A DNA stretch of 47,696 nt, from assembly GCA_000513555.1 (NCBI GenBank), contig ALYD01000025.1, positions 1 to 47,696 on the forward strand. Reading direction: 5' to 3'. The notes under the pieces were generated by a model. It searched no databases. It was not told where the DNA came from and was given only the letters and a program-made list of their open reading frames with translations. A program made the position numbers and the translations under genes. The number at the start of each line of letters is the position of its first letter. Positions within the stretch are counted from its first letter, which is position 1. Shown in pieces: positions 27,212-36,520 of this stretch. Source of the DNA: Lachnospiraceae bacterium JC7. GTDB taxonomy: Bacteria; Bacillota; Clostridia; Lachnospirales; Lachnospiraceae.

Positions 27212-28396
27212 TCAGGAACCGCATCTCAGATCCGGGAAGTCAAGAAGTGCTGACACCTGATCAAGAAATGCGTCCATCTCTTCTCTTGAACCAACTGTAA
27301 TTCTGTTGAAGTTCGAGATCTTCGAATCACTGAAATGTCTCACCAGTATTCCTCTTTCTTTAAGGGCTTTATAAAGCTCGCCACCCTCTATCATGTTGCT
27401 TTCAGCAAAGAGGAAATTGGTCTCTGAAGGAAGTACTCTGAATCCGAGTCCCTCCAGAGCCTTCTTTGTATAGGCTCTGTTTTCCTTTATCTTCCTGCAG
27501 TTTAGATCAAAATACCCTTTATCCTTCAGAGCTTCCACAGCACACTTCATGGAGATCCTGTTTACGTTATATGGATTGTTGGAATTTCTCAGAGTCTCCA
27601 GATCCTGAATAAGAGCTTCATTTCCGAGAGCAAATCCCACTCTTGCACCTGCCATGGATCTCGACTTCGAGAAAGTCTGAGTCACCAGAAGATTCTCATA
27701 TTTTCCGATGAGGGCTACCGCGGATGAACCCTCCTCCGCAAAATCAATATAGGCTTCATCGATGATCACTACATGATCCCTATTGGCTTCACAGATCTTT
27801 GAGATATCTTCGAGACTTAATCTGATTCCTGTTGGAGCGTTAGGATTTGCTATGACAATGCTTCTGCCGATACCTTTATATCTTCTCTCAGATTTCTCAT
27901 CTGAACATCCAACCGAACTTCCATCATTGTTTCTTTCAGAACTGCACTCAGTGCCTTCGTCAGTAAGCTGTTCTCCCAAATACGCGCTTATATCCACTGT
28001 AAAGTCTTTATTCAAAGGCTTAATTTCCGTTTCCACCTGATTGAGATCTGCTATTACACTGTAGAAGCTGTAGGTGATGTCCGGGAAAGCGATGCCATCC
28101 TCACAGAATGCCATGAATGCATAATTTAGGACCTCGTCAGAACCGTTTCCGATGAAGACATTATCTTTATTTACGGAAAAGGTCTCTGCAAGCTGCGCCT
28201 TCAACGGCTTAAGCTCAGGATCTGAATAGAGTCTGAGATCCGCCGCTTCACGGTCATTTACTGCTGAGATAACTCCCGGTGCCGGAGGAAAAGGCGACTC
28301 GTTTGTATTGAGCTTTATGTACTTCTTATCCTGCGGCTGCTCGCCCGGCGTATAAGGCGTAAGTCCTTTATAAATCGAATTAAAAAACTTTGACAT
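27212..28396 (-). CDS. hisC: Histidinol-phosphate aminotransferase
   Basis: A 394-residue fold-type I PLP aminotransferase, somewhat longer than the usual 350-360. The N-terminal KLNTNESPFPPAPGV, GNGSDEVL, ANPNAPTG, IIDEAYIDF and TFSKSRSMAGARVGFA (PLP lysine about K244) are conserved. The extra length is a polar insertion at about residues 145-172, rich in Ser, Glu and Asp, between two core elements. It is the first gene of the his operon; a predicted promoter lies about 100 bases upstream. GAGGT precedes the ATG. Confidence 0.94.
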   Translation of the reverse strand: MSKFFNSIYKGLTPYTPGEQPQDKKYIKLNTNESPFPPAPGVISAVNDREAADLRLYSDPELKPLKAQLAETFSVNKDNVFIGNGSDEVLNYAFMAFCEDGIAFPDITYSFYSVIADLNQVETEIKPLNKDFTVDISAYLGEQLTDEGTECSSERNNDGSSVGCSDEKSERRYKGIGRSIVIANPNAPTGIRLSLEDISKICEANRDHVVIIDEAYIDFAEEGSSAVALIGKYENLLVTQTFSKSRSMAGARVGFALGNEALIQDLETLRNSNNPYNVNRISMKCAVEALKDKGYFDLNCRKIKENRAYTKKALEGLGFRVLPSETNFLFAESNMIEGGELYKALKERGILVRHFSDSKISNFNRITVGSREEMDAFLDQVSALLDFPDLRCGS

Positions 28397-28631
28397 ATGG
28401 CACCTCTTCTTAATCCTCTCCGAGAAACTTTTTCTGAGTCTCTTTTAGATAATTTCACCTTTTTCAGGCTCCGGCTTTCGCATATACTTTCATTTATTTA
28501 AGTATAACATCATAACAAAACTTTCTGTCATAAGATTTCATTATGTCTGCGATTTCTACTTTATTACTCTACCGTGGTAGCATACTAAAGTGTATGAATG
28601 AAATAATACAGACCTCACCGCCGTCTGTCAA
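28397..28631 (-). promoter_or_regulatory. Upstream region of the his operon with predicted extended -10
   Basis: The gap between hisC and the pilus operon holds a minus-strand TATACT (28506-28501) with TG one base before it, an extended -10 without a good -35 at 17 bases. Further upstream are two inverted repeats, CTACC/GGTAG and CATAC/GTATG, next to each other (about 28569-28594), which could be an operator. I find no T-box sequence and no His-rich leader peptide in the roughly 100-base leader. Confidence 0.45.
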
Positions 28632-28664
28632 GAAAAAAATAGAGCTGCGATCACTCGCAGCTCT
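28632..28664 (-). terminator. Intrinsic terminator of the pilus operon
   Basis: A perfect 10-bp stem (28664-28655 with 28650-28641) with a 4-base loop is followed by A and seven T on the minus strand. It lies 36 bases after the stop of the giant prepilin gene. Confidence 0.88.
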
Positions 28665-28699
28665 TTCTGATATAACGCGCATCGAAATGCAGGTTTTTT

Positions 28700-31600
28700 T
28701 TACCAGTCACCATAGAATACAGGTGCTTGATCCGGACTTGAATTAGTCCAATTCTTGTATGGATAATCACATGTCTCAGTCGGATATGTCAGATCATGGT
28801 GCGTTGTCTTCGATGATAAAGTACCTTCCGACGAATTTCCAAGAATATGTTGTAGATTAATTTCATGTTCCGGGTCATAATCATTGTTTACCACACTCCC
28901 ATTACCATTTACTGCAATCGGATCCAGCAAACTATTGAATCTGTTAATATAATACGAATTCTCAATAACCGCATTCTCATATATTTTTCCGGCAAAAATA
29001 CCATGATATGAACTATTTTTAGGTCCGGGTGTAACACGTCCGATAGTATAACAATTATCTTTTATTTTGACTCTGTCCGCTGCAATGCCAATAAATCCAC
29101 CCATGAAATCAAACCAATAACTACCATCTACGTTACAGGTAGAAGTGATGTAACATGTAGAGAAACAATTTTGGATGCTGACATTTCCTGTTGCAATTCC
29201 TACAAATCCTCCAATTCCTGTACACAAGCCACCTACAACACTATTTAATCCAATTCCACTGTTTGTATAACCACTTGAATAACACTTCGAAATAGTTCCG
29301 GTGCAATTATTATCTGCCAGACATCCAACAAAACCACCAACACCATATCCATTTCCCATGACACCCACAGAAGAAAAACTGTTTCTGATATCTAAATTAG
29401 TTAATTTAATCCTTCCTATCAATCCTCCCAACGAACCATCGGAACATGTAGTACTACAACCTTGTATTGATCCCGATGACGCAAAGACCGCAACATTATC
29501 AAGTACCAGGTCATGCAATTCTGAACCAGTACCCACATACCCTATCACTCCTCCGGAATCTTTACCATATATATTAACGTTTCCATTAACATATACATTA
29601 CTCATGGTTAAATCTGATGCAACCCATCCCACTACCGCGCCGGATGAAGCCCCAGAATTAGCTGTAGGATTAGTAATATATAAATTCTTTATCGTCATCG
29701 GACTTGAAATCTTTCCGAAAAGACCGGAATTATTTCCGCTGCTTGAACTCGGACCAAGATTCAAATTATAAATCGTATGTACTTTACCGTTGTAATACCC
29801 ATCATACTCTTTGAGATATGGTATTGTACTGATTGGATACATACTTCCCAAGCTAGATAAAGGTTGAATTTCAGACCATGCATAAATATTCACTTCATTA
29901 TTGGCTTCTTTATTTATCTCCGTTAAATATGCTGTTGTTCTTGAAGTATTGAGATTTATTCCATTATCCTGCCAAAAAATATCATCCGTCTGTACAGCTC
30001 TCGTTATTTTATATTCCTGCGCACCAACACCGGAAACACGTGTATCCAAATTTAGAAGATTTCTTGAATTTGAAATATATGCAGTATATGTATTATCACC
30101 GTCACTGTTTTTTTCTATTTTTTCAAACAAACTGTTACCAGTATCATGAAAAGCATCATCAGACTTTACACCATTAATACCTCCTTCTGTTTCCAAGGAT
30201 CTGCTCACATATACCGTAATATTTTCTCCGGGAATTGAATTAAATACCGTACTGCTATAGCTTCCCCATACTCTTGAGATATCATCCATGTAAAAGTCCA
30301 GCTTTGTTCCACTCAAAACCATCGCTGAATTTGACATATCTTCCCACGAAATCCAGGTTCCCCTACTTCGCTGAGTCTTATAGATGATACCACTATCATT
30401 ATAGAAAACCCTGAATATGGTACCAATTCCATTTGATGTCCCTTTTACTCTTATATAAGTTACATAATAAGCTTGACCATCTAAATACTCAATTCCTCTG
30501 GTTTCATCTCTGAGCTCAATGGACGCAATAAGCCTATTGCTATTTTTAATTAAAACAGGTACCAATTTCGCCGGTTCCACCCAGTCACCATAGAAAACAT
30601 ACTCCAGTCCCTGCATCGTGTTGTCCTTATAAGGAAATTTCGCATCTACAGGTGTCTTGTTGAATTTTTCTGTTCTTACCTGATCTGCATTTTGATTGAC
30701 TATATCTGACGAGTCATAATCCACACGGGTAATTCCCGTGATTGTAACTGCATTATGGCTGAATGCTACATCATTAAGATTTGTATCATCATTAAAATTC
30801 AAGCCTGTAAGTACATATACATTCTCAAAGCGCGGATTATCTCCACTCTGTGGTTTATAATAGTCGCCTATAAATGTACCGGCACAAGCCGTTCCGGGAT
30901 ATACCTTTCCTTCCATATAACAACTGCTGTATTTCTGTTTTTCATGCTGCATCTGTCCGACAAAGCCGCCTACAGCGCCGCCATTTGACTTTGATTTTTC
31001 ACAATATACAGAAGCTGTTGTAAAACAATTAGTAATAGTGAGTCCACCATCAATAGCTTTTGTACCTACATATCCAAAAAATCCGCCAACTGCAGTCTGA
31101 CCGTAGATATTGTAACCACCTTCTGTATTTGCACTTATGATGTTTGAATCACCGGATACTGCATAATCAGCCACATAATCCTGGCTTGAATTAATGTGAC
31201 CTCCCACAAAACAATTAGTGAAAGTTGTAGTCTTCTTAGGTTTGAAGTCACCTATAAATCCACCTGCGCAAATTGCCTTATCTTCAGCATATACATATGA
31301 CGACGAACCACAATTTGAAACATTGTATCCTCCATCAACTGCACAACCTATAAATCCTCCCGCATCAGTGCCATTGTTTCCATTATCCTTATCAAATATG
31401 GCTCTTACCAACGCATCTTTTCCATAGATAAACACATTATCTATATTCAGGATACCACTGGAAGATAGATATCCGATGAGACCTCCGGCATAACCGTTTC
31501 TGGAAACTATAACAGACTGAACTATAGACAGGTCATGTATGCTCTTTGGTTCACTACTGTTTATATCCATAACTCTGAACAGACCTGCACTATACTGTTC

Positions 31601-34600
31601 ATTATTCGATCCGTCACTATTTCCGTTACTGATCAGCATATTATTTATACTATGCCCATTACCGTCAAAATCGGTGATACGATTATTAACGATTCCGTAA
31701 AATGAATTATTGACTGCTACTGCATCGTATTCATTAGTTGCCGAGTACGGATAAATGCTTACAAACGCGCTGGTTCCATTCGTTATGGCATTGATAAAAC
31801 CGGTATATACATTTGCGAGACTTGCATCGCTCATGATCCAGTAAAGATTTCTGCATATTTTGGCCTTTTTATAGCTGTCAATAACAGCAGAAACTGAAAT
31901 ATCTAGATTCTGAAGATGCCTGAAATTCGTCACCAACGCCATACCACTATATGCAGATGGACTTGCTCCTATTTCCACAATATTCCTGTCCGGATCGACA
32001 TCACTATAGTAAGACTTAGCCTTATAATTTGAATTTCCTGATCCTGACGCAAAGAGGCTATTGGTTATTCCTGTAAACGGATCTGACTCCTCTGTCGAAC
32101 TCTCGGAAACCGCATCATCCAACAATGTATTCCATGAAACAGCTCCCCATTCTGCAGTGATCCTTATATCTTCTCCAGCCTCAAAGCCGGTAAACATCGC
32201 AGCAAAATTCTTCTTAACAGTAGTTATGTCATCAAGATCTATATAAAACTGTGTCTTGTTCTCTACTGGTTTAACAACAAGGTTTTTATCATACGGGAAT
32301 GTGTATTCCGGGAACAGAACATCGTCCGCGTCAGAAACATCACCACCACCTGAAGCAGCTATGTTATAAAGTGCAGCGGTTTCACCTATCGGCACTATGT
32401 CATATGGCAGCAGATCAAACTGCATGTACGCGATCTTTCCGCTGCTCATTCCCTTAACACATACTGATGCATAGTTATGCGCACCGGCTGCAGTGGAAAT
32501 CTCACTTGTGGGCACTTCAAGAATAGCCGTAAGTTTCTCGGCATTCCTTATCTTTAAAACCAGCTTATTCTGTTCGACTTTAGTCCAGTCCCCGTAATGC
32601 ATATTTACAGTTCCGGAAACTTCGGAAAGCTCAGCTACGGTCTTATATGGATACACATTACTGAGGGCGGTATCCCAAGGCTTTGCATCTTCGGTGTTGC
32701 CTGCCGCAGAAATCTCGGCTCCTCCTGTAGATGAAATGTTTGCAACATTGCCACTGCCGCTCGCTGAAAGAGATGCATTGAATCCCTTTCCTTTGAGATA
32801 ATAACTCTGTCCCGAAGCACTGACACCCTGTCCGGCAAATCCGCCCGCTGTTCCGCCTGATTTTATGGATACAGGTCCTGCGCTGTAACAATTATTTACT
32901 TCCAGCACTGTACTTCTTCCGACGAAACCTCCGGCAAATCCTTCTGTTGCACTGTTTGAAGAGGAGTATACCGAGCAGGTGCTGTATGAATTATCGACAC
33001 TTGTGTTTACAGAGTTTCTTCCGATGAAACCTCCGGCAACACCGGCTGAAATGACATTATAATACTCCGTCTCATCAGTAACTTCAGGCTTCTTTCCATA
33101 CTTGCCACCCTTAGTATGTCCTGCTGCGTAGCAGTTCTTTATAAGGTTACTGCTTCCGGCATTGATATTTCCTATGAAACCTCCGGCATTGGCTGTGGCC
33201 TCTATAAAGGAAGAGCAGTATGTATTGTTTATATTCAGTCCGCCGCTTGAAGTACCGATAATACCTCCGGCATCCGCGCCTGTTATCTTATACTTTCTGC
33301 CGATGGCAGAACATCTCTCCATGGTCACCAGGCCATCTGCATTTCCGATGATTCCGCCGCCCCTTTGAGCTGTGATGGTGAATTCCTCACCTGATGTGGA
33401 ACTTGATTTCATGTCAACTGCAGCAGCCGCATTTCCGATAATTCCACCTGCATTACCGGCTTTCAGATCAAACTTCTTTCCACTTGCAGAACATGATTCC
33501 ATGGTTACAGCACCGGCTGCATTTCCCAGAATTCCACCGGCGTCAGAAGTACCTGCATCTATTTTGATGTTATCTCCGATAACGTGACCGGATTTAATGA
33601 TGGCTGCAGCATCACATTTTGCAGCGATTCCTCCGGCATCACCGGAAGATGATTTGATATTTAGACCATCGCCTTTAACTATACAATTTGTTACGGTCAA
33701 TGTTCCTTCACTATGAGCCACCAGTCCTGCTGCATCTGAGCCGGAAGAAGACACACTTAGTTTGGCTCCTGTTACACCTGAATTGATGATCTCGAGGATC
33801 CCTTTACTATGTCCTACCATAGCTCCGGCATCTCCGCCCACTGCTTTTACTTCTTTTTCCACTGAAGAATCCACTGAGAATTTACAGTTATGGATCCTGA
33901 GGTTTCCAAGGTTAGCCCCAACGAAACCGCCGGCATTTGCAGCCGCGATAAACTCACTGTTATTCACTGTAAGATTTTTTATCAGGAAATACTTTGCAGG
34001 ATTGGAAGAATCGGATACTTCTGTCTCCGCAAAAATACCTGTATTACCGTTTGCACCGGTTTCCGAATGAATCCTTTCTATATTGAGTCCCTGTCCGTCA
34101 TAGAAAGTAAGATTGCTGTTTGAAATCCCATAGTATCCCTTCGTTGACAGCTCTGTTGTACCATTATACTTGTAGATCTTCAGGGTACTTCCATCAGAAG
34201 AATCACTTTCGCTTATATCATAAGTAAACGATCCGCTTCCACTGTAAATAAGATCTTTTATCTGAACCGCCTTTTTTACATTGATCTCGGAAATCAATGG
34301 TACAAGTGTCGGAGCAGAAGATTCGATACCTGAAGAATCTGCTATGAAACTCAGATTTGAAACCTCAGGATCAAGATTTTCCAGATGTCTTATGTTACCT
34401 ATTTCCGCTATTCCACCCTGACTGTCCGGGCTGAAAGCATCAAAAAGACTGTTAGAAGTCTCTATATTACTCTTTACAGGCGCAGCTATGGATGAAGTAT
34501 CACTGAGCTCAGCATAAACCTCCACATCCTCTCCGGGGATCAGATACTTGAAGGCATCACAAAAATGACCATTCTGTCTGGTCACATCATCAAGTATGAA

Positions 34601-35569
34601 TTTATATGTCTCTTCCTTCGTTCCGTCTGTGGAATAACCGATGTTGGCATAGCTTCTTACCTCGGAAGCCGCCTCAGGCCCGTTCTTGTTATTATAGGCA
34701 GTATTAAAAGCCGATCCTGAAGATTCCAGTTGAATGATCTGAGTATTGTCGCTTGTAAGTCCATGTACGAAAAGCGTAAGTATCATGGAACTGTCTGCTT
34801 TATAATTCGGATTGATTATCGTTGCAGTGAGCTGTGAGCCATTATCCAGATGGAGAATAAGCGGTTTCAGACTCTCCTCCGGAATGGTATCCTTACCATT
34901 GGCAACATAACATCCTATAACCGTATTATCCTTATAATGTTTACGTATCTCTCTGTCTTCTCTTGCTTCGTACAGATCTGTATTGCCATTCTCCTCTGCC
35001 TCATCAGCAGTAAAATCATGTATCGGAGACGAACCAAAATATGTATGGGTCTTACCTGAATAGAAAACTCCGAGGACCGTTGCTGTATGAACCTCATATG
35101 CAATTACGAAATTACCCTCATCGACTATTTCCTCTTCTATCGAGAACTTCGGAAGCATTATAGAAAGAACTCCCGTCCTTTCATCAGTTCCCGAACCGTC
35201 TTCAGAGTATCCCGTAAACAGCATATATCTGTATTCCGGTTCTGCACCGTTGGTCGAGGGATCACCTGTTCCTGATAAATATTTCGGCTTTTCATCCAGA
35301 ACTACACCAAAATCGTCCTTATGATCTTCATACTCTCTTTGGTACTCCCCGCTTGCATAGGACTGACTGAGATGGTTCTGGGCAACTATAAATATTTCCT
35401 TTGCCGTATTGTCCATTTCAAGAACATGAAGGTTTCTTATATATCTGTTTATCGCAACAAAAGAAACTCCTGCAAGTATCATCATAATGGCTATGACCAC
35501 CAGAAGCTCAGCAAGAGTAAATCCTTTTTTATTTTGTTTCATTTGTTTCTGTCTGTCCATATATATCAT
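28700..35569 (-). CDS. Giant (2289-residue) type IV prepilin-like protein with GLUG repeats
   Basis: A very large protein beginning with a canonical class III prepilin leader: KKG followed by FTLAELLVVIAIMMILAG, with predicted cleavage after G16 and Glu at +5. After the helix (about 17-65) come three related modules, ending at about residues 995, 1663 and 2289, each closing with a Y/F-PYK then YGDW segment. The modules contain tandem GLUG-type repeats of about 30 residues (for example AGGIIGNA, GGFIGN, then NCYSAG), predicted to form beta-helices. Each module also has an N-S-L-F then R-x-L-x-N-L-D segment. Normal prepilins are 120-250 residues. It overlaps the previous prepilin gene by 4 bases. 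I infer a pilus-tip adhesin processed by PilD; the ligand is unknown. Confidence 0.85.
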   Translation of the reverse strand: MIYMDRQKQMKQNKKGFTLAELLVVIAIMMILAGVSFVAINRYIRNLHVLEMDNTAKEIFIVAQNHLSQSYASGEYQREYEDHKDDFGVVLDEKPKYLSGTGDPSTNGAEPEYRYMLFTGYSEDGSGTDERTGVLSIMLPKFSIEEEIVDEGNFVIAYEVHTATVLGVFYSGKTHTYFGSSPIHDFTADEAEENGNTDLYEAREDREIRKHYKDNTVIGCYVANGKDTIPEESLKPLILHLDNGSQLTATIINPNYKADSSMILTLFVHGLTSDNTQIIQLESSGSAFNTAYNNKNGPEAASEVRSYANIGYSTDGTKEETYKFILDDVTRQNGHFCDAFKYLIPGEDVEVYAELSDTSSIAAPVKSNIETSNSLFDAFSPDSQGGIAEIGNIRHLENLDPEVSNLSFIADSSGIESSAPTLVPLISEINVKKAVQIKDLIYSGSGSFTYDISESDSSDGSTLKIYKYNGTTELSTKGYYGISNSNLTFYDGQGLNIERIHSETGANGNTGIFAETEVSDSSNPAKYFLIKNLTVNNSEFIAAANAGGFVGANLGNLRIHNCKFSVDSSVEKEVKAVGGDAGAMVGHSKGILEIINSGVTGAKLSVSSSGSDAAGLVAHSEGTLTVTNCIVKGDGLNIKSSSGDAGGIAAKCDAAAIIKSGHVIGDNIKIDAGTSDAGGILGNAAGAVTMESCSASGKKFDLKAGNAGGIIGNAAAAVDMKSSSTSGEEFTITAQRGGGIIGNADGLVTMERCSAIGRKYKITGADAGGIIGTSSGGLNINNTYCSSFIEATANAGGFIGNINAGSSNLIKNCYAAGHTKGGKYGKKPEVTDETEYYNVISAGVAGGFIGRNSVNTSVDNSYSTCSVYSSSNSATEGFAGGFVGRSTVLEVNNCYSAGPVSIKSGGTAGGFAGQGVSASGQSYYLKGKGFNASLSASGSGNVANISSTGGAEISAAGNTEDAKPWDTALSNVYPYKTVAELSEVSGTVNMHYGDWTKVEQNKLVLKIRNAEKLTAILEVPTSEISTAAGAHNYASVCVKGMSSGKIAYMQFDLLPYDIVPIGETAALYNIAASGGGDVSDADDVLFPEYTFPYDKNLVVKPVENKTQFYIDLDDITTVKKNFAAMFTGFEAGEDIRITAEWGAVSWNTLLDDAVSESSTEESDPFTGITNSLFASGSGNSNYKAKSYYSDVDPDRNIVEIGASPSAYSGMALVTNFRHLQNLDISVSAVIDSYKKAKICRNLYWIMSDASLANVYTGFINAITNGTSAFVSIYPYSATNEYDAVAVNNSFYGIVNNRITDFDGNGHSINNMLISNGNSDGSNNEQYSAGLFRVMDINSSEPKSIHDLSIVQSVIVSRNGYAGGLIGYLSSSGILNIDNVFIYGKDALVRAIFDKDNGNNGTDAGGFIGCAVDGGYNVSNCGSSSYVYAEDKAICAGGFIGDFKPKKTTTFTNCFVGGHINSSQDYVADYAVSGDSNIISANTEGGYNIYGQTAVGGFFGYVGTKAIDGGLTITNCFTTASVYCEKSKSNGGAVGGFVGQMQHEKQKYSSCYMEGKVYPGTACAGTFIGDYYKPQSGDNPRFENVYVLTGLNFNDDTNLNDVAFSHNAVTITGITRVDYDSSDIVNQNADQVRTEKFNKTPVDAKFPYKDNTMQGLEYVFYGDWVEPAKLVPVLIKNSNRLIASIELRDETRGIEYLDGQAYYVTYIRVKGTSNGIGTIFRVFYNDSGIIYKTQRSRGTWISWEDMSNSAMVLSGTKLDFYMDDISRVWGSYSSTVFNSIPGENITVYVSRSLETEGGINGVKSDDAFHDTGNSLFEKIEKNSDGDNTYTAYISNSRNLLNLDTRVSGVGAQEYKITRAVQTDDIFWQDNGINLNTSRTTAYLTEINKEANNEVNIYAWSEIQPLSSLGSMYPISTIPYLKEYDGYYNGKVHTIYNLNLGPSSSSGNNSGLFGKISSPMTIKNLYITNPTANSGASSGAVVGWVASDLTMSNVYVNGNVNIYGKDSGGVIGYVGTGSELHDLVLDNVAVFASSGSIQGCSTTCSDGSLGGLIGRIKLTNLDIRNSFSSVGVMGNGYGVGGFVGCLADNNCTGTISKCYSSGYTNSGIGLNSVVGGLCTGIGGFVGIATGNVSIQNCFSTCYITSTCNVDGSYWFDFMGGFIGIAADRVKIKDNCYTIGRVTPGPKNSSYHGIFAGKIYENAVIENSYYINRFNSLLDPIAVNGNGSVVNNDYDPEHEINLQHILGNSSEGTLSSKTTHHDLTYPTETCDYPYKNWTNSSPDQAPVFYGDW
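33130..33960 (-). repeat. Tandem GLUG-repeat coding block
   Basis: Within module 1 of the giant prepilin, successive repeat units of about 90 bases encode AGGIIGN-like turns followed by CSASGK or similar. The DNA shows the same near-repeats (GCATTTCCGATGATTCC and close variants near 33344, 33435 and 33524 on the plus strand). Such repeats can expand or contract by recombination. Confidence 0.65.
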
Positions 35570-36144
35570 CCGGTTCTGCTGTTCAATGTCTGTATCTTAT
35601 ACTCCGGTATATCTATAATGCTTTCGTCTCCGCTCTTTACGGAAAGAGTAATCGTGAAAACCTTGATTTTTCTTTTACTGTCGTTGATGTCAGAAGCATC
35701 GCTTGCGCTTATGGTCCAATCCGTGTACACGTCTTCGTTTTTTTCATAAGACACAAGAGGCTCAAACTCAGTCTCGTCGTCACCTTCACCATAGCTTATG
35801 CAAATGCCTCTGTTTGAACTTACCTCACCTCCACCGGAACTGTTTTCAGCACTTATGTGCATGACACCGGTTTTTTCATGTTCGAAGGAAACCGTTTTGC
35901 CATTCACATGTACAGTCTCAGGCTTTGCATAGATAAGGTTGTCATTAAGTAAGGTCATAGTGTTTGTGAGCAGGACCTGAGCATTGGCATACTGAGTCAC
36001 TTCCTTATAGACCCTTACGGCTGTCACTATGCCCGCAGTGATCATGAGACCAACCAGAGACATGATCACTAACGTGGAAAGAGTCTCTGTGAGCGTGAAG
36101 CCTCTACTGCTGTTCAGTTTTCGTAAAGCTTTTCTAAAAATCAT
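35566..36144 (-). CDS. Minor prepilin (GspJ/PilW-like)
   Basis: A 192-residue protein with a canonical prepilin leader: SSRG followed by FTLTETLSTLVIMSLVGLM, cleavage predicted after G15, Glu at +5. The C-terminal domain (about 80-192) is acidic and beta-rich with no recognised fold name. Position and size fit a minor pseudopilin of the GspJ/PilW type. It is coupled by a 4-base overlap to the giant prepilin gene downstream, suggesting that the two are made in fixed proportion and assemble together. Confidence 0.82.
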   Translation of the reverse strand: MIFRKALRKLNSSRGFTLTETLSTLVIMSLVGLMITAGIVTAVRVYKEVTQYANAQVLLTNTMTLLNDNLIYAKPETVHVNGKTVSFEHEKTGVMHISAENSSGGGEVSSNRGICISYGEGDDETEFEPLVSYEKNEDVYTDWTISASDASDINDSKRKIKVFTITLSVKSGDESIIDIPEYKIQTLNSRTG

Positions 36145-36181
36145 CTCATTTCCTAAATCAGTTTGTTCAGACTATGTCCTG

Positions 36182-36520
36182 TCAGTAGCTCTTAACCTGA
36201 AAATCATTTTCTTCCGAAGCGTCCGATGCCTGATTGTAGTACAGTGTCACATCAACCGGATCACTGCTGTACACAAGAGGCACCGTAAAATGTATCTCAG
36301 CATCTTCTGTTTTTACACCGGACTCCCGGAAAGCCATCTTTGTTGTCCTGTCATAGTAATCCTCTAAGCTTTGTTTACTGCTTTTGATCACATTTCTTGA
36401 AGCGATGACCATGCTCGAGAAAAGTATCATAGCCAAAGCCGCGATCAAAGTCGAAACCAGCGTTTCCGAAATCGTCTCACCCCTGGTGCTCTTTAATTTA
36501 TCGTGGATTAGCTTTATCAT
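36182..36520 (-). CDS. Small prepilin-like protein (GspI/PilV-like)
   Basis: A 112-residue protein with a prepilin-type leader, RG followed by ETISETLVSTLIAALAMILF. Glu is at +5 as expected, but the residue after the cleavage site is Glu instead of Phe or Met, which is unusual. The rest is a short beta-rich domain. It starts immediately after the stop of the upstream GspK-like gene, whose last codons form its AAGAAGGATG ribosome binding site. Size fits GspI/PilV. Confidence 0.75.
   Translation of the reverse strand: MIKLIHDKLKSTRGETISETLVSTLIAALAMILFSSMVIASRNVIKSSKQSLEDYYDRTTKMAFRESGVKTEDAEIHFTVPLVYSSDPVDVTLYYNQASDASEENDFQVKSY

Noticed and set aside
33130..33960. CRISPR-like regular repeats
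   Set aside because: The repeats are coding, in frame and degenerate, and correspond to GLUG protein repeats without unique spacers.
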